Shown here: piece by piece, positions 12,460 through 24,990 of the stretch
Layout: each line of letters starts with the position of its first letter
Position numbering within the stretch: position 1 is the stretch's first letter
NCBI RefSeq assembly: GCF_964355755.1
Contig: NC_092670.1
Location: forward strand, 34,521,795-34,585,794
DNA from: Antedon mediterranea
Taxonomy: Eukaryota > Echinodermata > Crinoidea > Comatulida > Antedonidae
Reading direction: 5' to 3'
DNA: 64,000 nt
The notes under the pieces: generated by a model
What the model saw: the letters and a program-made list of their open reading frames with translations, nothing else
Databases searched by the model: none
Told to the model about the DNA's origin: nothing
Program-made: the position numbers and the translations under genes

Positions 12460-13360
12460 CTTTCACCGGCCGCCGCCGAGAGATGTAAACACGTGTTTTG
12501 TTACTGCCATGTCTCTCTTTCGATCTCTAGTATTGGCTGTTGTCTAAAATGTGGTAACTTGTATATTGTAAATAAAGTAAATGATTGATTGTATTGTTTT
12601 TCTTGTAAAAATGTTATGTGTATTAAAAATAAATATCAATGATATTATTATTTTCAATATCACACTGAATTAATCGACTCTATCGGTGGGATTTACTCTT
12701 TCGTCGGTAACATACGCACGTCATCAAATGATTTCTAGGCGCAATTCAATGCTAGCTGCTTTGATCGTATAATACATTCAAGAAGGCTACGATCGTTTTC
12801 CTATTTGCTAGTGCGCTAAAGTCTTATTTCACTTAACATTTGTACATCGGTGCTAGAATGTGTTAGGCCCTACTTTGTGAGAAAGTCGAGTGACAAGGGA
12901 TGTCACATGGTATCGTGATATCAGTACTGCATATTGTATGTCACATGGTGCTTTCACCGGCCGCCGCCGAGAGATGTAAGCACGTGTTTTGTTACTGCCA
13001 TCGATCTCTAGTATTGGCTGTTGTCTGAATCGTCTAAAATGTGGTAACTTGTATATTGTAAATAAAGTTTTCAGTTAAAACAATGATTGATTGTGATTGA
13101 TTGATTTTTCTTGTAAACATGTTATGTGTATTAAAAACTGAATATCAATGATATTTTCAATATCACATTGAATTAATTGATTCTCTATGGATCGGTGGGA
13201 TTTACTCTTTCGTCGGTAACATACGCACATCATCAAATGACAAAGGCGCGATTGATTTTCTAGGCGCAATTCAATGCTAGCTGCTTTGATCGTATAATAC
13301 ATTCAAGAAGAAGGCTACAATCGTTTTCCTATTTGCTAGTGCGCTATGAAGTCTTATTTC
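12460..13360. repeat. large direct duplication inside the TIR element
   Basis: The segment 12460-12830 (TTTCACCGGCCGCCGCCGAG onward) recurs from about 12951 to 13350 with small insertions and deletions. Both copies pass through AGGCTACGATCG- or AGGCTACAATCG-type text. Confidence 0.8.
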
Positions 13361-13419
13361 CGGGCAACTAGAGGCGTCTTACTAATGATGAGTAGGCCTA
13401 GTTTTATTTGAACGCAAAA

Positions 13420-14215
13420 AAAATGTTTTTTTATCGCATATGTTTACCCGCCGGCGAAAAAAAAAGTAGGCTACGATCGTTTTAATGTTTGCTAACGCGC
13501 TATAAGGTGTCGTTTCCGGCTAACTACAGTTGCCTACTGCCTGATGTGTAGGCATATTTTTGTTTTCATTTATCGCGTATGTTTACCTGCGGAAAAGGCT
13601 ACGATCGGGCTGTTTGCTAGCGCGCTCTATGAAGGTGTCCTTTCCGGCCAACTACAGAGTTGTCCTACTGATTAGTAGGCATTTTTTATTTGATCGGGGA
13701 ATTCCCCTTGACGTTCGTAATGAACGCAAAAAATGTTTCTTATCGCGTATGTTTACCGGCGGCGGAAAAAGTAGGCTACAATCGTGCGGTTTGGTAGCGC
13801 GCTATGAAGTGTCTTTCCGGCCAACTACTACAGAGTTGTCCTACTCATGAGTAGGCCTAGTTTTATTTCATCGAGGAATTCCCCTTGACGTTCGTATTGA
13901 ATTGAATGCACAAACATTTTTTTATCGCGTATGTTTACTGGCGGAAAAAGTATGCTACGATGGTTTTACTGTTTGCTAGTGCGCTATAAAGTTTCGTTTC
14001 CGGCCAACTAGAGTTGTCCTACTGATGAGTAGGCTTAGATTAGGCCTATTTTTTTCATTGGGGCTTCCCCCTGACGTTCGTAATGAACGCAAAAAATGTT
14101 TCTTCACGTATGTTTACCGGCGGAAAAAGTTGGCTACGATCGTTTTGTTGTTTGCTAGCGCGCTAGTGTTATTTCCGGCCAAACCAGAGGTGTCATTCAA
14201 CATAAATGTTAAGTG
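13420..14215. repeat. tandem array, about 140-180 bp unit, five copies
   Basis: Units are marked by TATCGCGTATGTTTACCGGC near 13428, 13569, 13739, 13921 and 14102. Each is followed by GTAGGCTACGATCG, TTGCTAGCGCGCTA and TTTCCGGCCAACTA. Open frames here (13560-13850, 14025-14309) are products of the array and not proteins. Hairpins also occur at 14268-14296 and 14318-14350. Confidence 0.85.
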
Positions 14216-14789
14216 CGAGAGTACCATTTCCGGCCATCTAGGGTGTAAATTACCAAAAATCGCTTCCCCACAGCCCCAACCATGGTGGGGCTGTGACTCA
14301 AGTACTTAGTCTCATCGGAATTCCCCCTCCCCCCTGTAAGGGAGGGGGGGCGGAAGCGTGACGCTTGATGTGAATCCTGGGGAGAACACTGTCATCAGAT
14401 CACCGAAACGTTGGGCCTGGTTAGAGCTTGGATGGGAGACCATCTGGGAATATCGGGTGCTGTATATGAGGGTCCCATTAGGCATTTGAAGCAGCACTGC
14501 TGACTCTTATAGCAGCCCCTGCATCAAGTATCTGCCTCAGACGTATTGGCCCATGCTTTTCCTTTGGTCAAGGTGGGCACTGGACGAGAGAAGCCCTTGA
14601 TCAATGTTAGGACCAGGTGCTTTAAACAGTCCTGGCTTAGGTTCATTCAGATGAATGTAAAACTAAATGACAGACGTCGGCCATAAAAAAATTAAATAAA
14701 TTACGTTAAGTTGCATATCAAAAAAGTATTTTTGTTATGTTAGACACTTTAGGGACTTACTTACAGCAATGATTCTTGGTGTGAAATGA

Positions 14790-14880
14790 ATAGTAGTACC
14801 ATGTGAGGAATTGAACCCAGGAACAGGTAAATGAGTGTGCTCCAAACGTACTGTGGCTCCAAATTTTAAAGAGCTTACTC
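14790..14880 (-). mobile_element. tRNA-derived SINE relic
   Basis: On the minus strand a B box (GGGTTCAATTCC) follows a degenerate A-box region. No intact tRNA fold is evident. Confidence 0.4.
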
Positions 14881-15725
14881 TACACCAACCACATAATATA
14901 TGGTTAAATTGATAAAAATACAGGCTTACTAGAATAAATATAAATATAGTCTAAGAGTAAATAAATATCGTCATTTTCAAAAGAACATTAATAAAGAACC
15001 AAAAACTGATTGACATATATTGAGGAAGCTGAATCCTAACATTTTATTGAGGAACAAAACATGTAAAGAAAATCTTCTGAAAAGGTTAAAGAAAAAACAA
15101 TTATCTTTTATTTACACCAGGTGAGTCATACTTAGACTAAAATATAAAAAAGTGAAGAAAACAAAGTGTCTATTGTTTTGTAGACATAGACAATCAGATA
15201 AACTTTTTATTGTGGTTTAACAGTAGGGCAAAATAAAACGGTTTTGTTATGCACTTTAACTTTAGTACAAATAGTCTGTACTATACGAATATAGCACATA
15301 TTCATTTTTAGTATCAGTATTTGAGTAGTACCTCTTCTTGCCGGTTTGTTTGTGAAAGTAGTACAGTATCTCATCTGATTTTCTGTTTTGTGTTAAACTA
15401 TATGCATACATTTCATCAGAATTATTTAGTAACAGGTAAGAATTATGTTTTTATTACTTTGTAATGCACTGTGTATTGTTAATTCATCATTTAATGAGAA
15501 TATACAATAGTCTATTAATTTCCTCCAAGATTTACTGTGTTCAAAAGTTGATCAAACCATGGAGAAAAAATGTATTATTATTATTAATTATTATCCATGA
15601 TTAAATATTTTAATATTAAAAGTAACAAACAGGTTTCTTTATGCTTATGCCCGAGCATTTATATTATTAGAATTACTTAAACAAGGCAGCATACTCCAGA
15701 TGAATGTATTTAAAATCGGAGTGTG

Positions 15726-15928
15726 CAGTGGTGTAATGAAGAGGCCTGAGCTCCTGGTTTAGGAACCCTAATAGGCTCTCCAACACTGGAGTCCTCAGCT
15801 GTTTTTAATGTAGCCTTTTTCTACATATTTTAATGCCTGTTTATTCCTTTGGACACTGCTCAGGGGCCCCCATAAGCTCTGGGGCCCCTGGGTTTAGCCA
15901 GTGAGCGCTCATAGACGTTACGCCACTG
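15726..15928. mobile_element. hAT-like MITE, copy 1
   Basis: The termini CAGTGGTGTAA and TTACGCCACTG are inverted repeats. The 8-bp flanks GGAGTGTG and GGTGTGTG agree at 7 of 8 positions, fitting an hAT-type 8-bp target duplication. A conserved inner block (GGGTTTAGCCAGTGAGCGCT) is shared with the copies at 30537 and 47593. Confidence 0.75.
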
Positions 15929-17639
15929 GGTGTGTGTTGAGTTATGTCTTGAGATCAAGAGTTGTTGAAAAAAGATCAGATTTATTTAGTTTTTACTGGA
16001 CATTAAAAAAAGTACATTGTGTTACTTTCCTCCAAATCTTGTCATACAATATTTTGTCTTCAAATTATCAGTTGTTGGTGAAAAAAAATATTATATTTAT
16101 ACCAATGAACTTTTATGTAGTTTGTACTTGATCTAAAAGTAGTGTTAATTTCTTGATTTGATAAACTGTTTTTTTTTTAAATATTAATTATTAATAATTA
16201 GTATTCTTTGATTAAATCTTGTTTATTTATGCTAGTTTTCCATGAGTACAGATAATTAGAAAATGAGTTTCAATTATGCCTTTTTATTGCTTTAAAAGTC
16301 TATAAACAATAAGGCAATTTTTGCTAGATTTGCCTGCCTGGGAATATTAGGAAATTACAAGCTTTTGAAACTCTATTAATAAATAGCTCAATCGAGAGCA
16401 CTATTTTCTAACAGTAATCTGGAAGTAGAAACTAGATATTTTTTTAAGTATTTTAACGGCTTTTTAATGATCTGATTTACTGTGTACTTTTATATATTAT
16501 ATTGTTGTTAGAGTCTTTTAAATTTTTACTTTGTACGTTGTTTGCAGAATTTTTCAGCCATTGGCTGCCTTCTGTTTGTACTATTTATGTGTTTTTTTAT
16601 GAATAAATACCTATATATACCTATATATATTAGTTAAGACAAAATATTAAAATATTAGTTAAGTTTTTGTGGAAACACTGATTCACAAACAAGGTCATAC
16701 TGACTTTAAAGTTCAACAAATAAATAAAATCTAGTAATAAAGCTTAATGTAACTTTACAGCAACATAGACAGACCTGCAACAATTAATGTACAGAGTTAC
16801 AAATTTTGTAGACATTACATTTTGTGATATGATTTTTGAATAGCATTTACAATGTTTGAAGACACTTACTAATAATAGTAATACATCAAAGGGGTATATT
16901 ACTGTATAGAGAAATTACTTTTTAACATTCTTATTATATTAAGCCGAAAGAAAGGTACAAGTTCTATAAACTATGCAGCAGATAGTCTGTAACTACCAGT
17001 AGGTTATAGATAAGATGTTTTTTTTTTTCTAGACTTAACATGAAATGTATGGGAATACCCTGTCTTTTACTTTAGCAACAGAGTAACCAGGATGTACTTA
17101 ATGTTAACGTTGTTCTCATTAGTTTCAACAGAGTAAGAGTTGACTGTGTAACTGCAAAATGAAACCTTTCTATTGTCTAGAATGCCTGAAATGTTGTGAA
17201 AGTTAATAGAGATTTTGTTTCGTTGTGAGAAGTACTGGACAAGAACGGCTGCTGTTAAGGCCTTACAGCATACAGTGTAAGTATTGAAAATCTCTCTTAT
17301 ATAATTATTTTATTTCAAAACAGCAAGTAAACACTGAATAATGTGTTTTGATTGAGCCTACCTCCTTGCATTGCAAGAATGTATTATTCTAGAATAGTTC
17401 ACTGATTACATCTTTTTACAAGTCCAAATAAAGTCTTGATTATTGTAAATTAGCATTTAATGCGACTGTACAAACAAGGGTAAATATTAAAAAATCAACA
17501 AGAAACTTGTCAAAATCCAAAATTCTTTTCCTTTTTTCTTTTCTCAAAGCTATTTCATTGTCTGAACTATGTAATTAATTAAAAATTGAGCACTAATAAT
17601 ACATTATTAATGTTACTATTCCTTTTCAGAAAATTAAAC
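15929..17639. other. gene-free AT-rich stretch upstream of GPCR 2
   Basis: No coding exon is recognised. A good acceptor (ACTATTCCTTTTCAG, ending 17629) lies ten bases before the second receptor's ATG, implying an upstream non-coding exon somewhere in this stretch. Confidence 0.5.
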
Positions 17640-18632
17640 ATGACCAAAATGTTGCATGAATTAACAAAAGTTGAACAGATTGCTTCATCGTTTCATATAA
17701 TTTTCTTGTTGATGTTTTCTATCATCGGTATTTGTGGAAACAGTCTTACAATAATCGCAGTTATACGAGTACACAAACTATCAACACCCACAAACTTCTT
17801 TATCGCAAATCTCGCTGTAGCCGATCTCATCGTTTGTCTGTTTGTGAACCCATTCTACGTATTAACAATCATACACCAAGAGTGGCCATTGGGTAATGCT
17901 ATTTGTAAATACATTGGGTTTGCAACGGCTTGGACTTGCGGAGCTTCTCTGATGAACTTGGCAGCGATCGCAATCAATCGTTATATCTGTATTGTGCAGT
18001 CTAAACATTATACAGACATTTTCTCGAAAAAAAATACCATATTATTCTGTTGTTTAACGTGGTTATTAGCGCTTCTATCGGTCTTACCGCCGCTACTTGG
18101 ATTTGGAAGCTACGGTCTGAATATTAATCTTATGTCTTGCAACATATCAAGTTCACGGGAATCGTGGAAATATATGGCTACGATTTTAACCATTTACTTT
18201 GGATGTACCGCAGTTATCATCTTCATTTGCTATTACAAGATCTTTAAATTGCTTAAAACGAGTTCGGTTAAAATTCAAACGCAACCAACATCAGATAGAA
18301 GAATGTCGACGCATGGACGCAGAAGCTTGCTTCGTCCGTCAGATATCAAGATAGCTAAAAATCTTCTTCTGGTTTCTCTCGTGTTCGCAATCTGCTGGGC
18401 GCCAATCATGATATTGTCTATTGCCGATGTAAAAGGAAACACTTCCAAAACTTTATGGCGTGCTGTTGGCGTTTTAGCTCTTGCAAACTCTATGATTAAT
18501 CCAATTATTTATGCGTGGAAAAACAGAGGATTTAAACAGGCCTATCTACAGACTATAAAATGCAACTGCGCTAATTTTCAAGCAAGCATTAGTGAAAACT
18601 CCAGACCATGTGAGTCAGGTCATTCAAAATGA
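17640..18632 (+). CDS. rhodopsin-family GPCR, melatonin-receptor-like (paralogue 2)
   Basis: One exon encodes 330 residues from ATG 17640. The chosen start follows a strong splice acceptor ending at 17629; an in-frame ATG at 17610 would apply only if the message is unspliced there. Class A landmarks are N34 (TM1), D62 (TM2), C89 (TM3) with C167 in loop 2, NRY 113-115, W141 (TM4), CWAP 252-255 (TM6) and NPIIY 287-291 (TM7), then a short Cys-containing tail. It is clearly related to the receptor at 2201 throughout (for example LTIIA, ADLIVC, LPPLLGFG against IPPFFGFG, INPIIYAWKN against VNPFIYAWKN). Both lack coding introns. Ligand and G-protein coupling are unknown; melatonin receptor, GPR84 or moody/Tre1-like labels are all possible. 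Confidence 0.92.
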   Translation: MTKMLHELTKVEQIASSFHIIFLLMFSIIGICGNSLTIIAVIRVHKLSTPTNFFIANLAVADLIVCLFVNPFYVLTIIHQEWPLGNAICKYIGFATAWTCGASLMNLAAIAINRYICIVQSKHYTDIFSKKNTILFCCLTWLLALLSVLPPLLGFGSYGLNINLMSCNISSSRESWKYMATILTIYFGCTAVIIFICYYKIFKLLKTSSVKIQTQPTSDRRMSTHGRRSLLRPSDIKIAKNLLLVSLVFAICWAPIMILSIADVKGNTSKTLWRAVGVLALANSMINPIIYAWKNRGFKQAYLQTIKCNCANFQASISENSRPCESGHSK

Positions 18633-21600
18633 ATGGAAGTAGATCATGAAATTTTTTTTACTGGGCAGGTAACGGTCGTTAAAACCAACTGCTAAGCTTC
18701 GTTTAGTTTGAGGAAATTGTAGCCAGCGTTGGCATTGGACGTTTTTGTAAGTAATTTTATTTTAACACATTGACTGCCAAGGCATTTTCCGTAATTTCTG
18801 TCCCAGTGCCAAGTCCCGTTTGAGATGATTATATTGAGTGTGAGGGCGCCATATTCAATGCATGAGGGAATAAACACAAACAAACATATGACATTTATTT
18901 TTAGATTATCGTTTACGTACATCATTCATAAACTGCCATGCGATAATTCCTGTTCCAATCACCACTGCCAGCGATTCTACATACAATACAAAGTGCTACG
19001 ATTTTGACGTAGTATTACGTCTTGGCAAGTAGCGACACGCAATTTTTGACGTATAAATACGCCGTGGCAGTGAACGTGTTAAGTTGTATCTATAGGAATT
19101 TCAACAATTTCTAGATTTTTTTAAATCAAAATTTAAGATTTCTTATGATACTGTATATTTCCACGCTGTTAATGTTAATATAAATGGTACTGAGACTACA
19201 GAAGGATCAGTAATGTGTAATTTATACAGTATATATACAGTATATGAAATGTCTGTGAATGTTTTATTTATTTACATTTTCTTTAGTGTATATTTAAATA
19301 TATATCATTAGGCATCCTGTTAATAGCTTCTTACTTTTGGATGTTATTAAAATAAATATGATGAGACAACACCAGGACCAATCCTACACTTCTCTCCTTA
19401 AAAGGTTTATTTATATATATATTTAGTTTTTATATTTATAATAATGGATAGACACTTTTGTTCTCAAGCTAGGGAGAATTTTGTACTCTGTATTCTTTTT
19501 TCTTAAAAAATAAAAGATGAAATAAATTAAATGATTCTAGCAGTATATGCTAGTGTTAGAATTTAAGCAGATAATTAGTCAATAACAACAACAGCCAGGA
19601 GGAAAAACAGACAGTCTATTGAGTATGCAATCAAATGCAAAGTACACTAAGAACTCCTTTTTTATTACCTGGTAAGGGTATACATAATGCACGATTAATT
19701 AATTAAGGTGTGGGCATAAGGAGAAGGATGTTACCAAATTGGACATTACAGTAGGTGTGGTGAAATCTCAATCAACCTAATTTGTACTTTTTCAGGGGCT
19801 TTGATAGTTCTTTGATCTTCATGGTAAAAATTGAACCTGGGAAATTTTAATTACCATACCATGACCTTGTGTAGTTCAATGTACTGATGTAAGGTTTTGA
19901 AAAAATTATAAAATAATTATATGTTTAGCTGTAAGTTAATAGCACCATGATAAGTATTCAATATTGGGTATTTATTATAGGGCTGTTTACATGTTGCTGT
20001 ATATCCTCTGCATCCTTACACTTACAGTATGCCACTGTTTATAGTAGCCAGGATCTCTCAAGGGGTGTTCGGACAAGTACGGTATTTTATTTTTCAGGTG
20101 AAAATTGGCAATTCATTTTCTACTCTTTGAAATTTACAGACACGTATCGCTCGACGCATGCTCATACAGAGAGGAAGTAGTTAGAGTTATTCACGAATAA
20201 GTTTACGAATTTTTCAATTTACAAATAACCTTTTGTACAGGGGCACGTATTTGGAGGATTTCAAAAAATGAGGTGGTGAGGGTATTGGGCATGTCAGGGA
20301 TTGGGGTTCGCAGTCGGTTAAGGGGGGTTCGCAGTCGGTTAAGGGTGATTTGCAGTCAGTTTAGTAGGGTTCACTGTAAAGGGGGGTTCGCCCACCCCCT
20401 TTATATCTGTAACTACAGTATGATTTTAATAGTATGCCATGTACAGTACAATGGCAGGACTGGGTTGACCTCTCCAAGGTGTAAGCCTGAGTAAAAGAAT
20501 ACGTAGACCCAAGCAACAGGTTCCTCTTTCGGTCCTACCGACAGAGTCCGAAGGAATGCAGATTAGCATGAAAATTTAAGAGTCAGATTGGCTACAGAAG
20601 CTGCTAAAAGGTCGACAGATAGTCAATCCAACTGCACTAGGGACTCGCCTCTCCAAATTTGTTTTCTGAGTGTACTCTTGTACTGTATATCCACAAAGGA
20701 GCGGAGATTTAGAATGAATGTTTTCTTCTTGTATAGTAACTTTAGTGTTAACCAAATAAGAGGCATAAATTGACATCATAGACAATGGTATAAACTGTAA
20801 TAAAATGAATGGCTCATCAGAAATTTGGCGACGAAACTGTTTATTATATGCATATTTATGGGTAATAAACAAGTTGTGATTTCAAATTAAACTATATTTT
20901 GTCACGTTCCATATTTCACAAGAATTGGTATCATATGCTAATAAAAAGAACTATAATAATGTAGTTTCAATATATTTAATTGACTATTTTAATAAATCAG
21001 AAATAGAAATTGTAATTACAGCACAAAAATGCTGAAGTACTACTAGAGCAGATGAAATATTTTAACTCAACAGGAAAGATATTTGCCAGATACTGTAATT
21101 TCAAGTAAAAGTAAAAGAATTATTTATTTATTACAAATTTGGCAAATAGCCAAAGAGGAAACTATGGCCCATTGGCCCAACACAGAAGTGGGAACCTCTT
21201 GAAACAATATAATAAATATTTATATTATAAAGTATTACAAAAACAGAATAAACTGGACATTAAAATTAACAAGAAAAATTATGAAAGAATTCAAATGAAA
21301 AGCAACACATTTTTTAATTCTATTTTTTTCATTGCACTCCTCAAACTGTTAGGAAGATAATGTCAGAGTTTTACTGCTAAGATTTTTAGTGAAGAATAGA
21401 AATATTTTTTGGTATTAACAGAGTTGATCGAACAGGATCAACTCTTTAAAGTTTTGTACAGTATTATTATCCCTATTGTTAGGGGAAATATTACAGCTGT
21501 TGAGTATGTCTTATGTGAAACTAAATGTAGATGGTATTGAATTTAGCAAGAAAATGCTATGTATAGAGCATTTGTAGAAGATTTGATTTGGTGCTTTTAA

Positions 21601-23198
21601 TTGGCAAAGAAGCTATAGTTGGTCTTTTACAGTCTATTGGAGTTATATCGCTTCAATCGCAATGGCGGATCGCATTAAGGATAAGGGGGTGCAGTCCCTA
21701 AAAATTGTGATATTATGTGCTGAACTTAACCTAATGTCCTATATTTAGCATTATAACTTTGGAGGAGGAGGAGGAACTATGGGAGGAAGAGATACAACAC
21801 CCATTTGACAAAAACAAAACATTCATTATTTGTTTTATAATATAACATTCATATCTACTATTCTAAAAGTAAAGTTTTATTCCATCTTGAAATTAGGCAC
21901 TCTGGATTTGGCTGCGGAGTGGAGATAAACAGCACACACTACAGGGTGGATTTCCATCAAACATCATTCATTAGCCGCGCATCACACACAATTCTCACAA
22001 TACTGTAAACTAAAAGTTTCTTAAGGTGCAATTAGTATAGGATGTATGCAAATATTGTGTTATTCTACCAAAAAACCCAACCAGATATCCCAGTCCCCTA
22101 AAGACTGTCTGGGTTTTATTTGAATCAGTTGTACAATGGTTTTAAAAGCTGTAATACTGTAATAACTATTTCTCAATTTGGAAACTACAGTATAGTTGTA
22201 GACAGTAACCCATCTCAATACAGGACACCCTTGGGCTGGCCTATGGTTTTCTGGGAAGTCTGGTATTCTGAATGTGAGACCATTCGGATATCAAGAAAAA
22301 GCTGATTTTGTAAAAATGTTCAGAGATTCTCGTATTGGTAGAGTTGACTGTATTACAACTGTTACAGTATTTGTATACTACTATACCATTTTGAATACTG
22401 TTTGTCAAGTAGGTATACTTCACTACAGGAAGGGACCTTACTTATGTACTGTATGTGACATCATCTAGTAAACTGTGCTTTATATAAAAACTCATAATAT
22501 GTATGAATTATTGTGAATCGCTTTGATAAGAGCGCTGTTGTGACTTGTTACAAAAACAACAGGTGATCTAATAGAAACAAACCCTACAAGGACGGGAATG
22601 TTGATTGAAGTATCTGTTCCTGAAGTGCTCTTCTCAAACTGAATCGTTTGTGTGACAACACAATTTATTTAATATACGGCCAAGATAAATACAAAATAAT
22701 AATTTGAGTTGAACATAGAACCGTAAATAAGGTCAAAACCAGAACAAAAACATTTTTTCTTGTCCTGTTACACCTTATATTTGATAAAAATACAGAACGA
22801 TAACTACTGTATATGTCGTGTAAGAATGAAACACATACAGATACTGTATTATATAGATAGTGAAAAAATCTGATTAAAAAAATAAATTACAGCTTTTAGG
22901 AGGAATTGCAAACGAAAGAGTATTTGCGAAAAGAAGTAAAAGGAATGACATTGTTTTATTAAAGTATCATTTAATTTATTCCATAATTGGGGACCTAAGA
23001 CAGAAATAAAATAAGCAGAGCTGCGTAATCGAACAAAAGGAATAAATTTAAACTGCGAGCATTGCTAAATAAATCTAACATGGTCGGACAAAGTAAATTA
23101 TGAAAAAAATGGAACATAAAAGATGACAGTTGAACGTTGTGAATATCACAAAATTTTTAATTAATAAATTCAGTTATTTATATAAAGGAGTGGGTGAT
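18633..23198. other. gene-free stretch
   Basis: No exon is recognised on either strand, although the minus strand was searched for missing PNKD-like exons. It contains a degenerate tRNA-type B box near 19810-19890 (minus), a 20-bp tandem repeat at 20295-20395 and otherwise AT-rich sequence. Confidence 0.45.
20295..20395. repeat. short tandem repeat, about 20-25 bp unit
   Basis: The motif GGGGTTCGCAGTCGGTTAAG occurs about four times in increasingly diverged form. Confidence 0.8.
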
Positions 23199-23403
23199 CA
23201 GGCCTTGTCTTTTAAAAATTATACTGTAGGTGTGAAACAAATTGCACTCCTCAATACATTCAGGGGTGCTGTAGGTGTGCTGTTTGTATTTTGGTGTGTA
23301 GAAGATTACCAAATTTAAACGTGTTTTAAATCGCATTCCTCAAGGGCAGTTTAGAGTGTGTTACTGTAGGTGAGTGATCGCACTCGTTAAAAGACAAGGC
23401 CTG
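23199..23403. mobile_element. MITE with CAGGCCTTGTC termini
   Basis: Perfect 17-bp inverted repeats (CAGGCCTTGTCTTTTAA and its complement) bound 205 bp. Inner text (AGGTGTGAAACAAATTGCAC, then CAGGGGTGCTGTA) recurs at 60645-60690, so this is a dispersed family. No clear target duplication was seen. Confidence 0.75.
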
Positions 23404-24721
23404 GGTTATGGAAGGTTAAAAAGTAAGTTTCAGTAAGTTAATTTTATTGAAACTGGAGACTGATGATTGATAATAATGGTTAACTAGCCTCATTCACAAC
23501 GATTATTTGCCCCTCTTGTGGAAGAGGTGCCCTTTTGTAGAAAACAAAAAATACACATAATGACTACGGTTGATGAATTAATAAAAACCTTAAAAACCCA
23601 ACTTTAACCAGCAGAAAATCAACTAAAAATACAAACACGACATTAATGAATGCACATTCTTAACCAGCACAAAATAAAACAAGTTGAACAACCTTTAGAT
23701 TGGGATTGTCTGTACTTTAGTAATTACTGAAAATAGAATTGTGTAAGATATAAAACTTACTTCCAGTATTATCAAGCAAGCACAACATTTAACGAGATTT
23801 TGAGTAGTATTATCCTATTGAGTAAGTATACAAGCAGAGGAAATTGTTTTATGAAACTAATATAATCTAAAAATGTATGACAAAGGTAATTTGACATAAA
23901 AAATATATTATTTTAATTTAATTTATTAACTATTGTAAATTGAAGAGATGACTTTAATTGAGAGGTTCTGGGTTAAAATCCCTGGCAGTGGACCTTTAAT
24001 ATGCAAAATTTTAAAATGAAATGAAAGTTATAATTTAAAAATTGAAATAAGATAAATACATATAGTGCCAGTAAAGAAGAAAGAACACCACAAAAATAAC
24101 GACTGGACATGACAGACTGAACATAACAAACAGAGCGACAGTTCAACAACGATCGTTTGAAAACGATCAAGTTGAAATGATAACGATAGCGAGTACCTTT
24201 TCCTGTAAATCGTTAACATTTCAATGTTTACGTAGAAAAGATAGCCGATTATTGTTAACGATAGCGTCGATTAACGTCGACAGGAAAACAGGCTTATGCC
24301 AGTTGGGGTTGGCCTGGCATGGTGTGGAAAAAATATAATAAATGTATTATATAGGAAATTAAAAGATTTTTTTTATGCAATTATTCATATGAACAAAACA
24401 AATGAACCAAATGCACAATAATTTTCATTTCAAAGGTGTGGCTAACAGAGCATGCTCAATGTAATCAAGGTTCTGCTTTAAATTCACTGTATGAACATAG
24501 TTAAAGAAATAGAGGGCGGCATTACTATAATTAAAATAAATGTCAATGCACATCAAAATATACAAATAAAGGACAGAATACACAAACAGAATACATTAAC
24601 CATGCATAAATTTATTTACAATATTTTACAATGATGGTCCTAACTACACTTTATATAAAAGAAGCTAACAAATATTTTTTTTTTGTGGTTTGCACATTTT
24701 CATAGCGAAAATAATACGTCG

Positions 24722-24990
24722 GTACTTTGATAAAGCACATCGTCAGCTTGATCGCATTCCACCAAGCAGGTACGTCGACATTCTTTGTGTACTATCAATC
24801 TCTAGCGTTACCAACGATCAATCACAGTGAAGTGTAAAAGGAGCAAGTTGATAAAAGCCACGTGGTGAGCTTGGTCACGTTCCACTAAGCAGGTCGGCAT
24901 CCTTTGTGATCGTCACTCCTGTATTGTAGAGTAGCAGTACCTCCGATGATCAATCACAGTCAATGAATAGAGTTGATGAAGCTACATGGT
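24722..24990. repeat. two-and-a-bit copy tandem repeat, about 110-120 bp unit
   Basis: Each unit runs from TTGATAAA through GAGCTTGGTCACGTTCCAC and AAGCAGGT to GATCAATCACAGT. A truncated third unit follows near 24967. Confidence 0.75.

Larger units (their letters stand above)
12182..14391. mobile_element. 2.2 kb non-autonomous TIR DNA transposon, nested in the 5S SINE
   Basis: Perfect 16-bp terminal inverted repeats (CAGTGTTCTCCCCAGG) sit at 12182-12197 and 14376-14391. They are flanked by the 5-bp direct repeat TCATC, which occurs once in the inferred uninterrupted SINE. Both ends carry CGTGACGCTT motifs; 12204-12227 is a perfect 24-bp palindrome. The interior is tandem repeats with no transposase. 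CAGTG termini recall hAT elements, and a 5-bp duplication would suit an hAT5-like group; that assignment is inference. Confidence 0.8.
12145..14706 (+). mobile_element. 5S rRNA-derived SINE (SINE3 type), split by a nested insertion
   Basis: The 5' part (12145-12181) resembles the 5' half of 5S rRNA and ends GGTTCTCATC. The remainder resumes at 14392 with TCATCAGATCACCGAAAC, then GGCCTGGTTAGAGC and the 5S C-box-like TTGGATGGGAGACC. A non-5S body follows to an A-rich tail near 14690. The 7-bp direct repeat TAAGTTG flanks the whole unit (12138-12144 and 14707-14713), as expected for a target duplication. Without the insert it would be about 345 bp. Confidence 0.8.

Noticed and set aside
13560-14309. 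Open frames of 94-96 aa with RNERKKCF repeats
   Set aside because: They fall inside the tandem array of the TIR element and repeat with its period; no domain is seen.
14392-14470. 5S rRNA gene
   Set aside because: The 5S-like part is diverged, interrupted and joined to an unrelated SINE body with an A-rich tail and target duplication, so it is a retroposon.
24637-24660. Missing PNKD-like exon starting near GGACCATCATTG on the minus strand
   Set aside because: The phase and residues do not continue THKHW with GDH/DH, and the frame is not maintained.
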